From NCBI GenBank assembly GCA_902462525.1, contig CABQCA010000065.1, positions 1 to 11,978 of the forward strand: 11,978 bases of DNA, in the 5' to 3' direction. Positions 5,863-11,978 of the stretch are shown piece by piece. The translations under genes were made by a program, and so were the position numbers. Source of the stretch: an uncultured Porphyromonadaceae bacterium (GTDB lineage Bacteria > Bacteroidota > Bacteroidia > Bacteroidales > Muribaculaceae). The notes under the pieces are model-generated. The model did not search any database and was not told where the DNA came from. It was given only the letters and a program-made list of their open reading frames with translations. Every line of letters starts with the position of its first letter. Positions within the stretch are counted from its first letter, which is position 1.

Positions 5863-7437
5863 TTATTTCTTGCGTTCGGCGGTCGCCTTGATTGGCGCCG
5901 ACATCGGAGACCGATAGCTGCGGTCGTAGTATTTGAGCAGCTCTTTCTCAAGGCGTTTCACTACTTTGGCGTAAGCCGGGTCAGCGGCCACATTCCGGGT
6001 TTCGAGCGGGTCTTTCTCGTAGTCGAAAAGCTCTACGGCAATAACCCTGGCAGGGTCGAACTTGTCGTAGGTCTTGAATCCTTTGGTCCACTGAACGAGT
6101 CGGTAGCGTTTGTCGCGGATTGCATATCCCATAATGTCGTTTTCGAGATATTCGGCTTTGCCTTCGAGGTCGGTGTCGGTGCTGATGGTGTAGTCCTCGG
6201 TTGTGGTGCGGCTGTACTGGCTCATGGCATAGTCCTTCACCTTCGCTTTGGGATTTTTGAGAACAGGCACAAGGCTTGTTCCGTCGAGCTGCTGGGGGTG
6301 AGGAGTGCCGGTGAGTTCGGCAATCGTCGGGAAAATATCGAGGAATTCGACCATGGCGTCGGATTTGGCACCCTTCTTCATGCCGGGAGCCGATATTATA
6401 AGAGGTACACGCGTGGCGTTCTCAAAGTTGGTCATCTTGTTCCACAGGCCGTGGTCGCCCAGATGATAGCCATGGTCGCCGAAAAGAACGACGACGGTGT
6501 TGTCGGCAAGCCCGTTGGCGTCGAGGGCGTCGAGTACTTTGCCCACCTGAGCGTCGGTGAACGAAATGCAGGCATAGTAGGCGTGGAGAAGGCGGCGCTG
6601 TGTGTCTTCGTCGAGATGCTTGGTGTCGATGTAGCTCTCGAACGGAGGAATATCGGAATAGCCCTTCACTTCGAGAGAATTATGATAGGCATATTCGCAA
6701 CCGTCAGTTGCCATGTCCTGAAATTTGGCCACCGGCATGGCGTCGCGTTCGTACATGTCCCAGTATTTCTTCGGCGCGCAGAACGGCAGATGCGGTTTCT
6801 TGAAGCCTACGGCGAGGAAGAACGGCTTGTCGCTGTCCTTGAGTTTCGCCATGGTCTTGACGGCTTCTTCGGCGATTACGCCGTCCTGATATGCTATGTC
6901 GGGAACATCGGCACATTCTGTGGCTACGCGGCCGTTGGCCAGGGCGTATGTTGCGCCGGGTGTCTTGACATAGGGCTGGCTCCACGATAGAGGATCGTCT
7001 TTAACATCCTTGCCCTTTAGCGGATGATAGACTTTGCCGACGCCCACGGTTTCGTAGCCGTTGTTCATAAGGGCCTGCGGCATTGTCACGATGTCGGGAT
7101 TGTTATGACGGAACGAACCCATAAGCCACCACACACCTGTGTGGTCGGGATTAAGGCCTGTCAGCAGGCTCGAGCGGGTCGGGCCGCTGAGTGCCACCTG
7201 GCAGTAGGCATTGTTGAAGAGCGTGCCGCGAGCGGCCAGACGGTCCATGTTGGGTGTGTGTGCCAGAGTGTCGCCGTAGGCCGACAGCCACGGTTTCATG
7301 TCGTCGACGGCAATGAACAGCACGTTGGGCCTCGGGTCGGCCTTCGGTGCCGCTTGTCCGGCGGCTGATGCTGTGGGTAGTATGGCGAGCGCATTCACTC
7401 CGCACAATAAAAATTTCAGATTTTTGCCCGTGCTCAT
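5863..7437 (-). CDS. Secreted S-type sulfatase, iduronate-2-sulfatase-like
   Basis: A 524-residue exported sulfatase that hydrolyses sulfate esters, probably on host or dietary glycans in the periplasm or at the surface. An N-terminal signal peptide (about 1-26, ending PTASA-A) precedes the catalytic domain. Visible active-site residues: Asp45/Asp46 (VDDM; calcium), the modification motif S84-G-P-T-R88 with Ser84 as future formylglycine, Lys214/His216 (GFKKPHLPF), Asp321/His322 (FGDHGYHLG) and Lys334 (LWNKM). The serine-type motif needs an anaerobic sulfatase-maturating radical SAM enzyme, not encoded here. WSQPY (152-156) and the PKKYWDMY segment (222-229) point to the iduronate-2-sulfatase/choline-sulfatase branch. 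The C-terminal subdomain (FDYEKDPLETRNVA, 471-484) is standard. Start ATG 7437 is 33 nt after the -7 element. No SusC/D pair or glycoside hydrolase adjoins, so the substrate cannot be inferred from context. Confidence 0.93.
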   Translation of the reverse strand: MSTGKNLKFLLCGVNALAILPTASAAGQAAPKADPRPNVLFIAVDDMKPWLSAYGDTLAHTPNMDRLAARGTLFNNAYCQVALSGPTRSSLLTGLNPDHTGVWWLMGSFRHNNPDIVTMPQALMNNGYETVGVGKVYHPLKGKDVKDDPLSWSQPYVKTPGATYALANGRVATECADVPDIAYQDGVIAEEAVKTMAKLKDSDKPFFLAVGFKKPHLPFCAPKKYWDMYERDAMPVAKFQDMATDGCEYAYHNSLEVKGYSDIPPFESYIDTKHLDEDTQRRLLHAYYACISFTDAQVGKVLDALDANGLADNTVVVLFGDHGYHLGDHGLWNKMTNFENATRVPLIISAPGMKKGAKSDAMVEFLDIFPTIAELTGTPHPQQLDGTSLVPVLKNPKAKVKDYAMSQYSRTTTEDYTISTDTDLEGKAEYLENDIMGYAIRDKRYRLVQWTKGFKTYDKFDPARVIAVELFDYEKDPLETRNVAADPAYAKVVKRLEKELLKYYDRSYRSPMSAPIKATAERKK

Positions 7438-7459
7438 GGTAAGGTTCAGAATTTTTTTG

Positions 7460-7477
7460 TAGTTTTGCGCAAAGTTA
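7460..7477. promoter_or_regulatory. Back-to-back -7 elements, divergent promoter
   Basis: TAGTTTTG (7460-7467, plus) and TAACTTTG (7477 to 7470, minus) face each other across two bases (CG), making an 18-bp near-palindrome. The minus element should serve the sulfatase; a TTTG at 7503-7500 lies 22 nt upstream of it as a possible -33 box. The plus element should serve the secreted protein at 7522; no -33 box is seen for it. RNA polymerase could not occupy both at once. Confidence 0.65.
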
Positions 7478-7521
7478 CGCTTTTTTATCGAAACGAAAAC
7501 AAAAACAGCTCAATTTCGACC

Positions 7522-8160
7522 ATGACGAAACAGATTATTTTCGCAACGACACTATTTTTAGCTTTCGGTACCTGCTTTACAGCCGGGGCGCAGACCCTCG
7601 ATGTGGGTGCTCTCGGCAAATATAATCCTTCCGTACTGCGCGAAGTCTACGCAGTCAGCCGTTACGTCAAACTTGATGCCGCCCGGCAGCAGGCCCTTGC
7701 CGATGCTTTTGAAAAGGAAGATGCAAAGTTCGTTTCGATGGTGACAGAAGCAGGTGGCGTGCTCACGGTGGCCGACAGCCGCAAACTCGAAAAAATGCGT
7801 GCCAGAACCCTTGCCGCCATTCTAACCGCTCCGCAGCTCGAGCAGTATTATCGCGGAGTCTACGATAAAGAGGCTGATGCCGAGGGTACGGGCATTGCTG
7901 ACCGGCTTCAGAAAAAATACGGGCTGACCGACCAGAACTGGAAGTTTATTCGTGTGGCCTTCTACAAGATAGGCCTCGATTCGCGAGTTATAACCAAGAT
8001 GATGGCCGACCGTCCCGCAGAAGCAAAAAAGAGAATCGAGGAACTGCGCCGGCAGCAGCTTGCCACTATAGAGGCAAAGGGCGGAATCCGCGTCAACGAT
8101 GCCGGCACGAAAGTTGAAATCATCAAGCCGTTCGACCCCAATGCCTTGCACCGCGATTGA
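7522..8160 (+). CDS. Secreted helical protein of unknown function
   Basis: I do not recognise a named family. The 212-residue product has a clear signal peptide (hydrophobic 4-20, cleavage expected after AGA23) and no further membrane segment, so it should be periplasmic. The mature part is nearly all alpha-helical and rich in charged residues. Two segments look like related units: about 50-115, ending LTAPQLEQYYRGVYDKE, and about 133-190, starting KYGLTDQNWKFIRVAFYKI; this hints at an internal duplication but is an impression, not an alignment. The cysteine at 18 lies in the signal and does not form a good lipobox. The ATG at 7522 is chosen because the longer frame starts at a TTG inside the -7 element. 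It is divergent from the sulfatase and convergent with miaB, so it is probably monocistronic. Roles such as a periplasmic chaperone or sensor are speculation. Confidence 0.8.
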   Translation: MTKQIIFATTLFLAFGTCFTAGAQTLDVGALGKYNPSVLREVYAVSRYVKLDAARQQALADAFEKEDAKFVSMVTEAGGVLTVADSRKLEKMRARTLAAILTAPQLEQYYRGVYDKEADAEGTGIADRLQKKYGLTDQNWKFIRVAFYKIGLDSRVITKMMADRPAEAKKRIEELRRQQLATIEAKGGIRVNDAGTKVEIIKPFDPNALHRD

Positions 8161-8192
8161 GCGGGTTGGGCAGGCAGCAATTAAACGTCACA

Positions 8193-9512
8193 CTACACCA
8201 GTTCGCACAGAAGTGTAGCCGACGTACTGTCGAGCACACGCACGCGGCGTGTCTGTCCTGCCTTAGCATCGCCGCGTGGAAAAACCGCTGTCTTGTTCTG
8301 GCTTGTACGGCCCACCATCTGGTCTTTGCTGCGTTTTGCCACACCTTCGACGAGCACTTCGAATTCGCGGCCCACATCGGCGCGGTTCGATCTTGCCGAC
8401 AGTTCGTTCTGCAGGGCTATCATGCGGTTGAGACGTGCAATCTTGATCTCTTCTGGTATATTGTCGGGCATTGTGCGTGCGGCCAGAGTGCCGGGGCGTT
8501 CCGAGTACTTGAACATGAAAGCCGAATCGAATCCTACTTCACGCATAAGGCTGAGGGTCTCTTCGAAGTCTTCCTCGCTTTCGTTATGAAAGCCCGTAAA
8601 AAGGTCGGTCGAGATACCGCAGTCGGGAATCCGCTTTCTGATGGCTGCGATACGGTCGAGATACCATTCACGGGTGTACTTGCGGTTCATTGCCTTGAGG
8701 ACGGCGTTGCTGCCGCTTTGCACCGGCAGATGGATATGCCGGCAGATGTTGGTGTGTGTGGCAATGGCATCGATAATCGCGTCCGACATGTCTTCAGGAT
8801 TAGAGGTGGTGAAGCGCACTCGCATTTCAGGCGCCGCTTCGGCTACCGCGGAGAGCAGAGCGGCAAAGTCGGTGTCACCGTCGAGGTAACTGTTCACGTT
8901 CTGGCCCAGAAGTGTCACTTCCTTGAATCCGCGGCTGCATAGGTCGGCGACTTCGCCGAGAATACTGTCGAGCGGACGGCTGCGTTCCCGACCTCGGGTG
9001 TAAGGCACTATGCAGTATGAACAGAAATTATTGCAGCCGCGCATGATGCTCACGAAGCCAGAGATGGCGTTGACGCCAAGACGTACGGGCATTACGTCGC
9101 GGTAGGTTTCGGTGGTGCTGAGCTGCACCGAAACCGCAGGAACGCCCTTCTCAGCCGATGCAAAGAGCGCCGGCAGGTCGAGATAGGAATCGGGTCCTGC
9201 CACGATGTCGACGCCGTGCTTTTCGACAAGCTCATTTTTTACACGCTCGGCCATGCAGCCGATGACGCCTATCAGCAGACGGCCTCTTTTACGGCGTTCG
9301 GCGTTCAGTGCCTGAAGCCGAGACAGAATTTTCTGCTCGGCATTGTCGCGAATGGAACAGGTATTAAGCAGCACGGCATCGGCATCGGTTATGGTATCAG
9401 TTATGCTGTAGCCGGCCATCTGCATGATAGCGGCCACTACTTCGCTGTCGGCCACATTCATCTGGCAACCGTATGTCTCGATATATAGAAGTTTGTTGTC
9501 GTTTTTATCCAT
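8193..9512 (-). CDS. miaB: tRNA-2-methylthio-N6-dimethylallyladenosine synthase MiaB
   Basis: A 439-residue cytoplasmic radical SAM methylthiotransferase that turns i6A37 into ms2i6A37 in tRNAs reading UNN codons. The three classical parts are present: an N-terminal MTTase domain with ETYGCQMN (12-19) and auxiliary cluster cysteines Cys16, Cys52 (NTCSIRDNAEQK) and Cys86 (GVIGCMAER); a radical SAM core with RGCNNFCSYCIVPYTRGRE (158-176; Cys160, Cys164, Cys167); and a C-terminal TRAM domain (about 378-438). LLGQNVNSY (201-209) and HLPVQSGSN (261-269) are the usual MiaB strings, separating it from RimO and MtaB. Start ATG 9512 follows the minus -7 element by about 40 nt; the longer frame upstream would cross that promoter. 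It stands alone, divergent from the membrane protein gene at 9572. Two genes converge at 8160/8193 with no obvious terminator between. Confidence 0.97.
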   Translation of the reverse strand: MDKNDNKLLYIETYGCQMNVADSEVVAAIMQMAGYSITDTITDADAVLLNTCSIRDNAEQKILSRLQALNAERRKRGRLLIGVIGCMAERVKNELVEKHGVDIVAGPDSYLDLPALFASAEKGVPAVSVQLSTTETYRDVMPVRLGVNAISGFVSIMRGCNNFCSYCIVPYTRGRERSRPLDSILGEVADLCSRGFKEVTLLGQNVNSYLDGDTDFAALLSAVAEAAPEMRVRFTTSNPEDMSDAIIDAIATHTNICRHIHLPVQSGSNAVLKAMNRKYTREWYLDRIAAIRKRIPDCGISTDLFTGFHNESEEDFEETLSLMREVGFDSAFMFKYSERPGTLAARTMPDNIPEEIKIARLNRMIALQNELSARSNRADVGREFEVLVEGVAKRSKDQMVGRTSQNKTAVFPRGDAKAGQTRRVRVLDSTSATLLCELV

Positions 9513-9519
9513 AAAAAGA

Positions 9520-9551
9520 TTTGTGCCTTTGCACAATAATGAGTAATTTTG
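9520..9551 (+). promoter_or_regulatory. Complete -33/-7 promoter for the membrane protein and CoA-transferase genes
   Basis: TTTG (9520-9523) and TAATTTTG (9544-9551) are separated by exactly 20 nt. The predicted start is near 9558. It lies within the 5' leader of miaB and should drive the gene at 9572 and probably also the CoA-transferase, 36 bp further on. Confidence 0.8.
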
Positions 9552-9553
9552 TG

Positions 9554-9561
9554 CAAAATTA
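9554..9561 (-). promoter_or_regulatory. -7 element for miaB, facing the plus promoter
   Basis: The minus strand reads TAATTTTG. It is two bases (TG) from the plus element at 9544-9551, giving an 18-bp near-palindrome. No -33 TTTG is seen on this side. The predicted miaB transcript starts near 9547, leaving a leader of about 35 nt. Confidence 0.6.
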
Positions 9562-9571
9562 CAAAAAAAGA

Positions 9572-9919
9572 GTGGATTTAGCGTCCTTAATAGTTGCAAT
9601 TGCCGTTACCGTGGGCGTAGGCCTCATTGAAAAACTCGGCAAGAAGAAAAAAAACAGCCCCCGCGGTGCTTCGCGGCCGGCTCATACGGCACGTCGTCGA
9701 CCGGCACCGGAAAAGCCGTGGCCTGCATCTCCCTCCAAGGCAAGCGACAGTGCCAAACTGCCATTGCCGGCGGACTCTCTTCCCGAAGAGGGAATACGGG
9801 TGAGTGTCGACGCCCCTGTGGAGGCAAACACCGGCGTAAAAACTGCAGCGCCACGCGATACGGGCATGGATCTCCGCAGCGCAATGATTTGGAGCGAAAT
9901 CCTCAAACGAAAATTCTAA
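9572..9919 (+). CDS. Small single-pass membrane protein of unknown function
   Basis: A 115-residue protein with one hydrophobic helix at 3-19 (LASLIVAIAVTVGVGLI), a basic stop-transfer cluster (KLGKKKK, 21-27), a low-complexity Pro/Ala/Arg-rich linker (about 28-95) and a compact C-terminal tail, MDLRSAMIWSEILKRKF (99-115). The positive cluster after the helix predicts a cytoplasmic C-terminus. From memory, similar small Bacteroidales proteins end in a related DLR-AVI-SEIL motif; this was not checked. The start is uncertain: GTG 9572 lies 14 nt after the predicted transcript start, whereas ATG 9539 (11 residues more) lies upstream of the -7 element and would need another promoter. It precedes the CoA-transferase by 36 bp and is likely co-transcribed with it. 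No function can be assigned. Confidence 0.72.
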   Translation: MDLASLIVAIAVTVGVGLIEKLGKKKKNSPRGASRPAHTARRRPAPEKPWPASPSKASDSAKLPLPADSLPEEGIRVSVDAPVEANTGVKTAAPRDTGMDLRSAMIWSEILKRKF

Positions 9920-9955
9920 CCTTAACCTAAACACAATCTTTACAGTAGAAAATAT

Positions 9956-11446
9956 ATGGCATTCAATTTCATTACAGCTCAGGAAGCTGCCGAAATGATT
10001 CCCAACGGAGCCACGATAGGCCTGTCGGGCTTTACTGCTCCCGGAACTCCGAAATTTATCACTGAAGAACTTGCAAAGAAGGCGGTGCGCGAGCATGAGG
10101 CCGGAAGAGAGTTCAAGGTCAATATGTTTACCGGTGCATCAACCAGCGATCATGTCGATGGTGTCCTTTCGCGTGCTAACGCCTATAATATGCGTGCTCC
10201 CTACCAGAATGTACCTGACCTACGCAAACGTATCAATGCTCACGACTGCCACTACAACGACCGCCATCTTTCGGAAATGGCTCAGGAAGTGCGCTACGGC
10301 ACATACGGCGACATCGATTTCGCCATCATCGAAGCCGCCGACATCACTGATTCCGGCGAGATAATTCTCGGCTGCGGTGTTGGTAATGTCCCTACATATG
10401 CCAAAATGGCAAAAAAAATATTCATCGAGTTGAATGCCAAGCTTCCCAAAGCACTCCTCGGCATGCACGACATCTACCTGCCTCTCGATCCCCCTTACCG
10501 CCGCGAAATCCCCATTTATGCCGCCAACACCCGTATTGGCTCGCCGGTTCTTAAAGTCGATCCGGCGAAGGTAGTCGGAATCGTCCGCACTGATTCATAC
10601 GATTGTGTGAAACCTTTCACCGCTCCCGACGAAATTTCGACACAGATCGGTAAGAACGTTGTACGCTTCCTCGTAGGCGAATACAAGGCCGGTCGTCTTC
10701 CCAAGGAATTCCTGCCTTTGCAGTCGGGCGTTGGTAACGTGGCCAATGCCGTGCTCTACGACCTCGGCGAAAGCAAGGAACTGCCTAATTTTATGATGTA
10801 CACCGAAGTTATTCAGGACGCCGTTCTCGAACTCCTCATGAAGGGCAAGTGTACATTTGCCAGCACCTGTTCCATGACTTTCACCGACAAGACAGAAGAG
10901 AAGCTATTCTCCGACATCAGCTTCTTCCACGACAAGATTCTGATGCGACCCGCCGAAATATCGAATAACCCCGAGGTTATCCGTCGTATAGGCGTCATCG
11001 CCATGAACACTGCTCTCGAGGCCGATCTCTTCGGTGCAGTCAATTCCACCCACGTGCTGGGCACCAAGATGATGAACGGCATCGGCGGCTCAGGCGACTT
11101 TACCCGCAACGCTTACCTGTCGATTTTCAGCTGTCCTTCAGTGACAAAAGGCGGTGCCATCAGCAACATCGTACCTATGGTAGCCCACGCAGACCACAGC
11201 GAGCACTCTGTCGACATTCTTGTTACCGATCAGGGTATCGCAGACCTCCGCGGCAAGGATCCTGTGCAGCGTGCTCATGAAATCATCAACAACTGCGCAC
11301 ACCCCATGTACCGCGAAGTGCTCACCGACTACCTTAACCACGGTGCCGGTCAGACTCCTCACTCGCTGCGAGCGTCGTTCGCACTCCACGAAGCTTTCAT
11401 GGAAACCGGCGACATGCGCAACGCCGACCTTTCGCGCTTCTTCTAA
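9956..11446 (+). CDS. Acetyl-/succinyl-CoA:carboxylate CoA-transferase (acetyl-CoA hydrolase/transferase family)
   Basis: A 496-residue cytoplasmic class I CoA-transferase of the Cat1/AarC/YgfH type. It swaps CoA between succinyl-, acetyl- or propionyl-CoA and a free acid, which in Bacteroidales fits the succinate-propionate route or acetate handling. Glu284 in MMYTEVIQDA matches the catalytic glutamate that forms the glutamyl-CoA thioester. The family glycine-rich strings are present: LSGFTAPGTPK (23-33), QSGVGNVANAV (256-266), NGIGGSGDFTRNA (374-386) and the C-terminal HSVDILVTDQGIADLRG (417-433). Length is normal and the frame is intact. The short leader (AGTAGAAAATAT) has no strong Shine-Dalgarno. 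It follows a small membrane protein and ends at a strong terminator. Which acyl-CoA is used cannot be settled by sequence alone. Confidence 0.93.
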   Translation: MAFNFITAQEAAEMIPNGATIGLSGFTAPGTPKFITEELAKKAVREHEAGREFKVNMFTGASTSDHVDGVLSRANAYNMRAPYQNVPDLRKRINAHDCHYNDRHLSEMAQEVRYGTYGDIDFAIIEAADITDSGEIILGCGVGNVPTYAKMAKKIFIELNAKLPKALLGMHDIYLPLDPPYRREIPIYAANTRIGSPVLKVDPAKVVGIVRTDSYDCVKPFTAPDEISTQIGKNVVRFLVGEYKAGRLPKEFLPLQSGVGNVANAVLYDLGESKELPNFMMYTEVIQDAVLELLMKGKCTFASTCSMTFTDKTEEKLFSDISFFHDKILMRPAEISNNPEVIRRIGVIAMNTALEADLFGAVNSTHVLGTKMMNGIGGSGDFTRNAYLSIFSCPSVTKGGAISNIVPMVAHADHSEHSVDILVTDQGIADLRGKDPVQRAHEIINNCAHPMYREVLTDYLNHGAGQTPHSLRASFALHEAFMETGDMRNADLSRFF

Positions 11447-11475
11447 TTTATTATCAGATAGTCTAAGGCTATATG

Positions 11476-11517
11476 ACAGTCGCTCCAGGTTTTCGCCGGG
11501 GGTGACTGTTTTTCTTT
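11476..11517 (+). terminator. Intrinsic terminator after the CoA-transferase
   Basis: ACAGTCGCTCC (11476-11486) pairs with GGGGTGACTGT (11499-11509) as an 11-bp stem with two G-T pairs and a 12-nt loop, followed by TTTTCTTT. It begins 30 nt after the stop codon. Confidence 0.88.
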
Positions 11518-11536
11518 GGAATTATAGAGCGCGGGT

Positions 11537-11567
11537 TTTGCCATAGGTAAGAAATTTTGTATCTTTG
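11537..11567 (+). promoter_or_regulatory. Complete -33/-7 promoter for the PurF-like gene
   Basis: TTTG (11537-11540) and TATCTTTG (11560-11567) are 19 nt apart. The predicted start near 11574 gives a leader of about 30 nt before the ATG at 11605. Confidence 0.8.
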
Positions 11568-11604
11568 CACTTTCTTTCAGACAAGTTTCCAAAAGATTTC
11601 TACA

Positions 11605-11978
11605 ATGGGAGGTTTTTTCGGCTCAATTTCCAAGAAGCCATGTGTCGATGACATATTCTACGGCACTGATTATCACTCACATCTGGGCACGAAACGTGCC
11701 GGTATGGTATCCTATGACCCCGAGCAAGGTTTCAACAGGATCATTCACAGCATAGAACGCAACTATTTTCGCTCGAAGTTCGAGGACGAACTCGACAAAT
11801 TTGTCGGCAATCAGGGTATGGGCGTGATAAGCGATACCGATCCGCAACCTATCATAGTAAACTCGCATTTAGGACGTTATGCAGTGGTGACAGTAGCGAA
11901 AATCAACAATATCCGCGACATTGCCGACGAGCTTCTTGCTCAGCACATGCACTTCAGCGAGCTTTCGGCAAACAAAAT
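11605..11978 (+). CDS. PurF-like class II amidotransferase / amidophosphoribosyltransferase paralogue, N-terminal part
   Basis: The first 124 residues of a longer protein cut by the window edge. MGGFFGSISKK (1-11), SHLGTKRAGMVSYD (25-38), FEDELDKFVGNQGMGVIS (59-76) and QPIIVNSHLGRYAVVTVAKI (81-100) line up with the N-terminal glutaminase (Ntn hydrolase) domain of PurF. Odd: the residue after the initiator Met is Gly instead of the catalytic Cys (PurF starts MCGI); the HVRYPT arginine is replaced by VISDTDP, and the NGN motif by INN. The glutaminase site therefore looks inactive, although the fold appears kept; the nearest cysteine is Cys13. From memory, Bacteroidales carry a second PurF-like protein of this type in addition to ordinary PurF. 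The phosphoribosyltransferase part lies outside the window, so its activity cannot be judged. Promoter and ATG are clear. Confidence 0.82.
   Translation, partial: MGGFFGSISKKPCVDDIFYGTDYHSHLGTKRAGMVSYDPEQGFNRIIHSIERNYFRSKFEDELDKFVGNQGMGVISDTDPQPIIVNSHLGRYAVVTVAKINNIRDIADELLAQHMHFSELSANK

Noticed and set aside
6298..6990. 230-codon plus frame inside the sulfatase region
   Set aside because: Shadow of the sulfatase; no start signals or recognisable domain.
8157..8942. 261-codon plus frame opposite the 3' half of miaB
   Set aside because: It is antisense to an intact, motif-complete miaB; its Cys/His-rich composition is typical of a shadow frame.
9539..9571. ATG 9539 as start of the small membrane protein
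   Set aside because: It lies upstream of the predicted transcript start of a perfect -33/-7 promoter; GTG 9572 was preferred, though an alternative promoter cannot be excluded.

Overview
The window reads as a chromosomal segment from a Bacteroidales bacterium, probably Muribaculaceae-like (the family is an inference). The evidence is a set of Bacteroidota-type promoters (-7 TAnnTTTG, several with a -33 TTTG about 19-20 nt upstream), weak or absent Shine-Dalgarno sequences, a serine-type sulfatase, a propionate/acetate-type CoA-transferase, and a second PurF-like protein that starts MGGFFG. There is no sign of phage, plasmid, transposase, CRISPR or a defence island. It looks like ordinary host-associated housekeeping and accessory metabolism with some unusual intergenic DNA.

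Layout: (1) 1-743 has no convincing gene. It holds a 110-bp-period tandem duplication built on 7-bp GTGAARR/YYTTCAC units, an AT-rich stretch, a perfect 14-bp GC-rich inverted repeat that competes with a second hairpin, and a -7 promoter element. (2) 744-2979 encodes a FucP-type sugar:H+ symporter and a PfkB-family sugar kinase, same strand, separated by a 139-bp gap filled by a palindromic repeat element plus six CYTTCAC heptads. (3) 2948-3916 (minus) is a WecA/MraY-superfamily undecaprenyl-phosphate sugar-1-phosphate transferase whose 3' end overlaps the kinase gene. It is divergent from (4) an EptA-type phosphoethanolamine transferase at 4121-5803, so the two form a small envelope-modification cluster. 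(5) 5863-7437 (minus) is a secreted iduronate-2-sulfatase-like S-type sulfatase, divergent from (6) a secreted helical protein of unknown function at 7522-8160. (7) 8193-9512 (minus) is miaB, divergent from (8) a small single-pass membrane protein (9572-9919) and an acetyl-/succinyl-CoA:carboxylate CoA-transferase (9956-11446) ending at a clear intrinsic terminator. (9) From 11605 a PurF-like class II amidotransferase runs off the right edge. Its N-terminus lacks the catalytic cysteine.

Several start codons were moved because the longest open frame begins with a TTG inside a promoter. The most interesting signals are two intergenic sites (7460-7477 and 9544-9561) where two -7 elements face each other with exactly two bases between them, making an 18-bp near-palindrome that should fire transcription both ways; the degenerate glutaminase of the PurF-like protein; an EptA-like enzyme without the family's usual cysteines; and the dispersed repeat elements. 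I found no clearly new multi-gene system.
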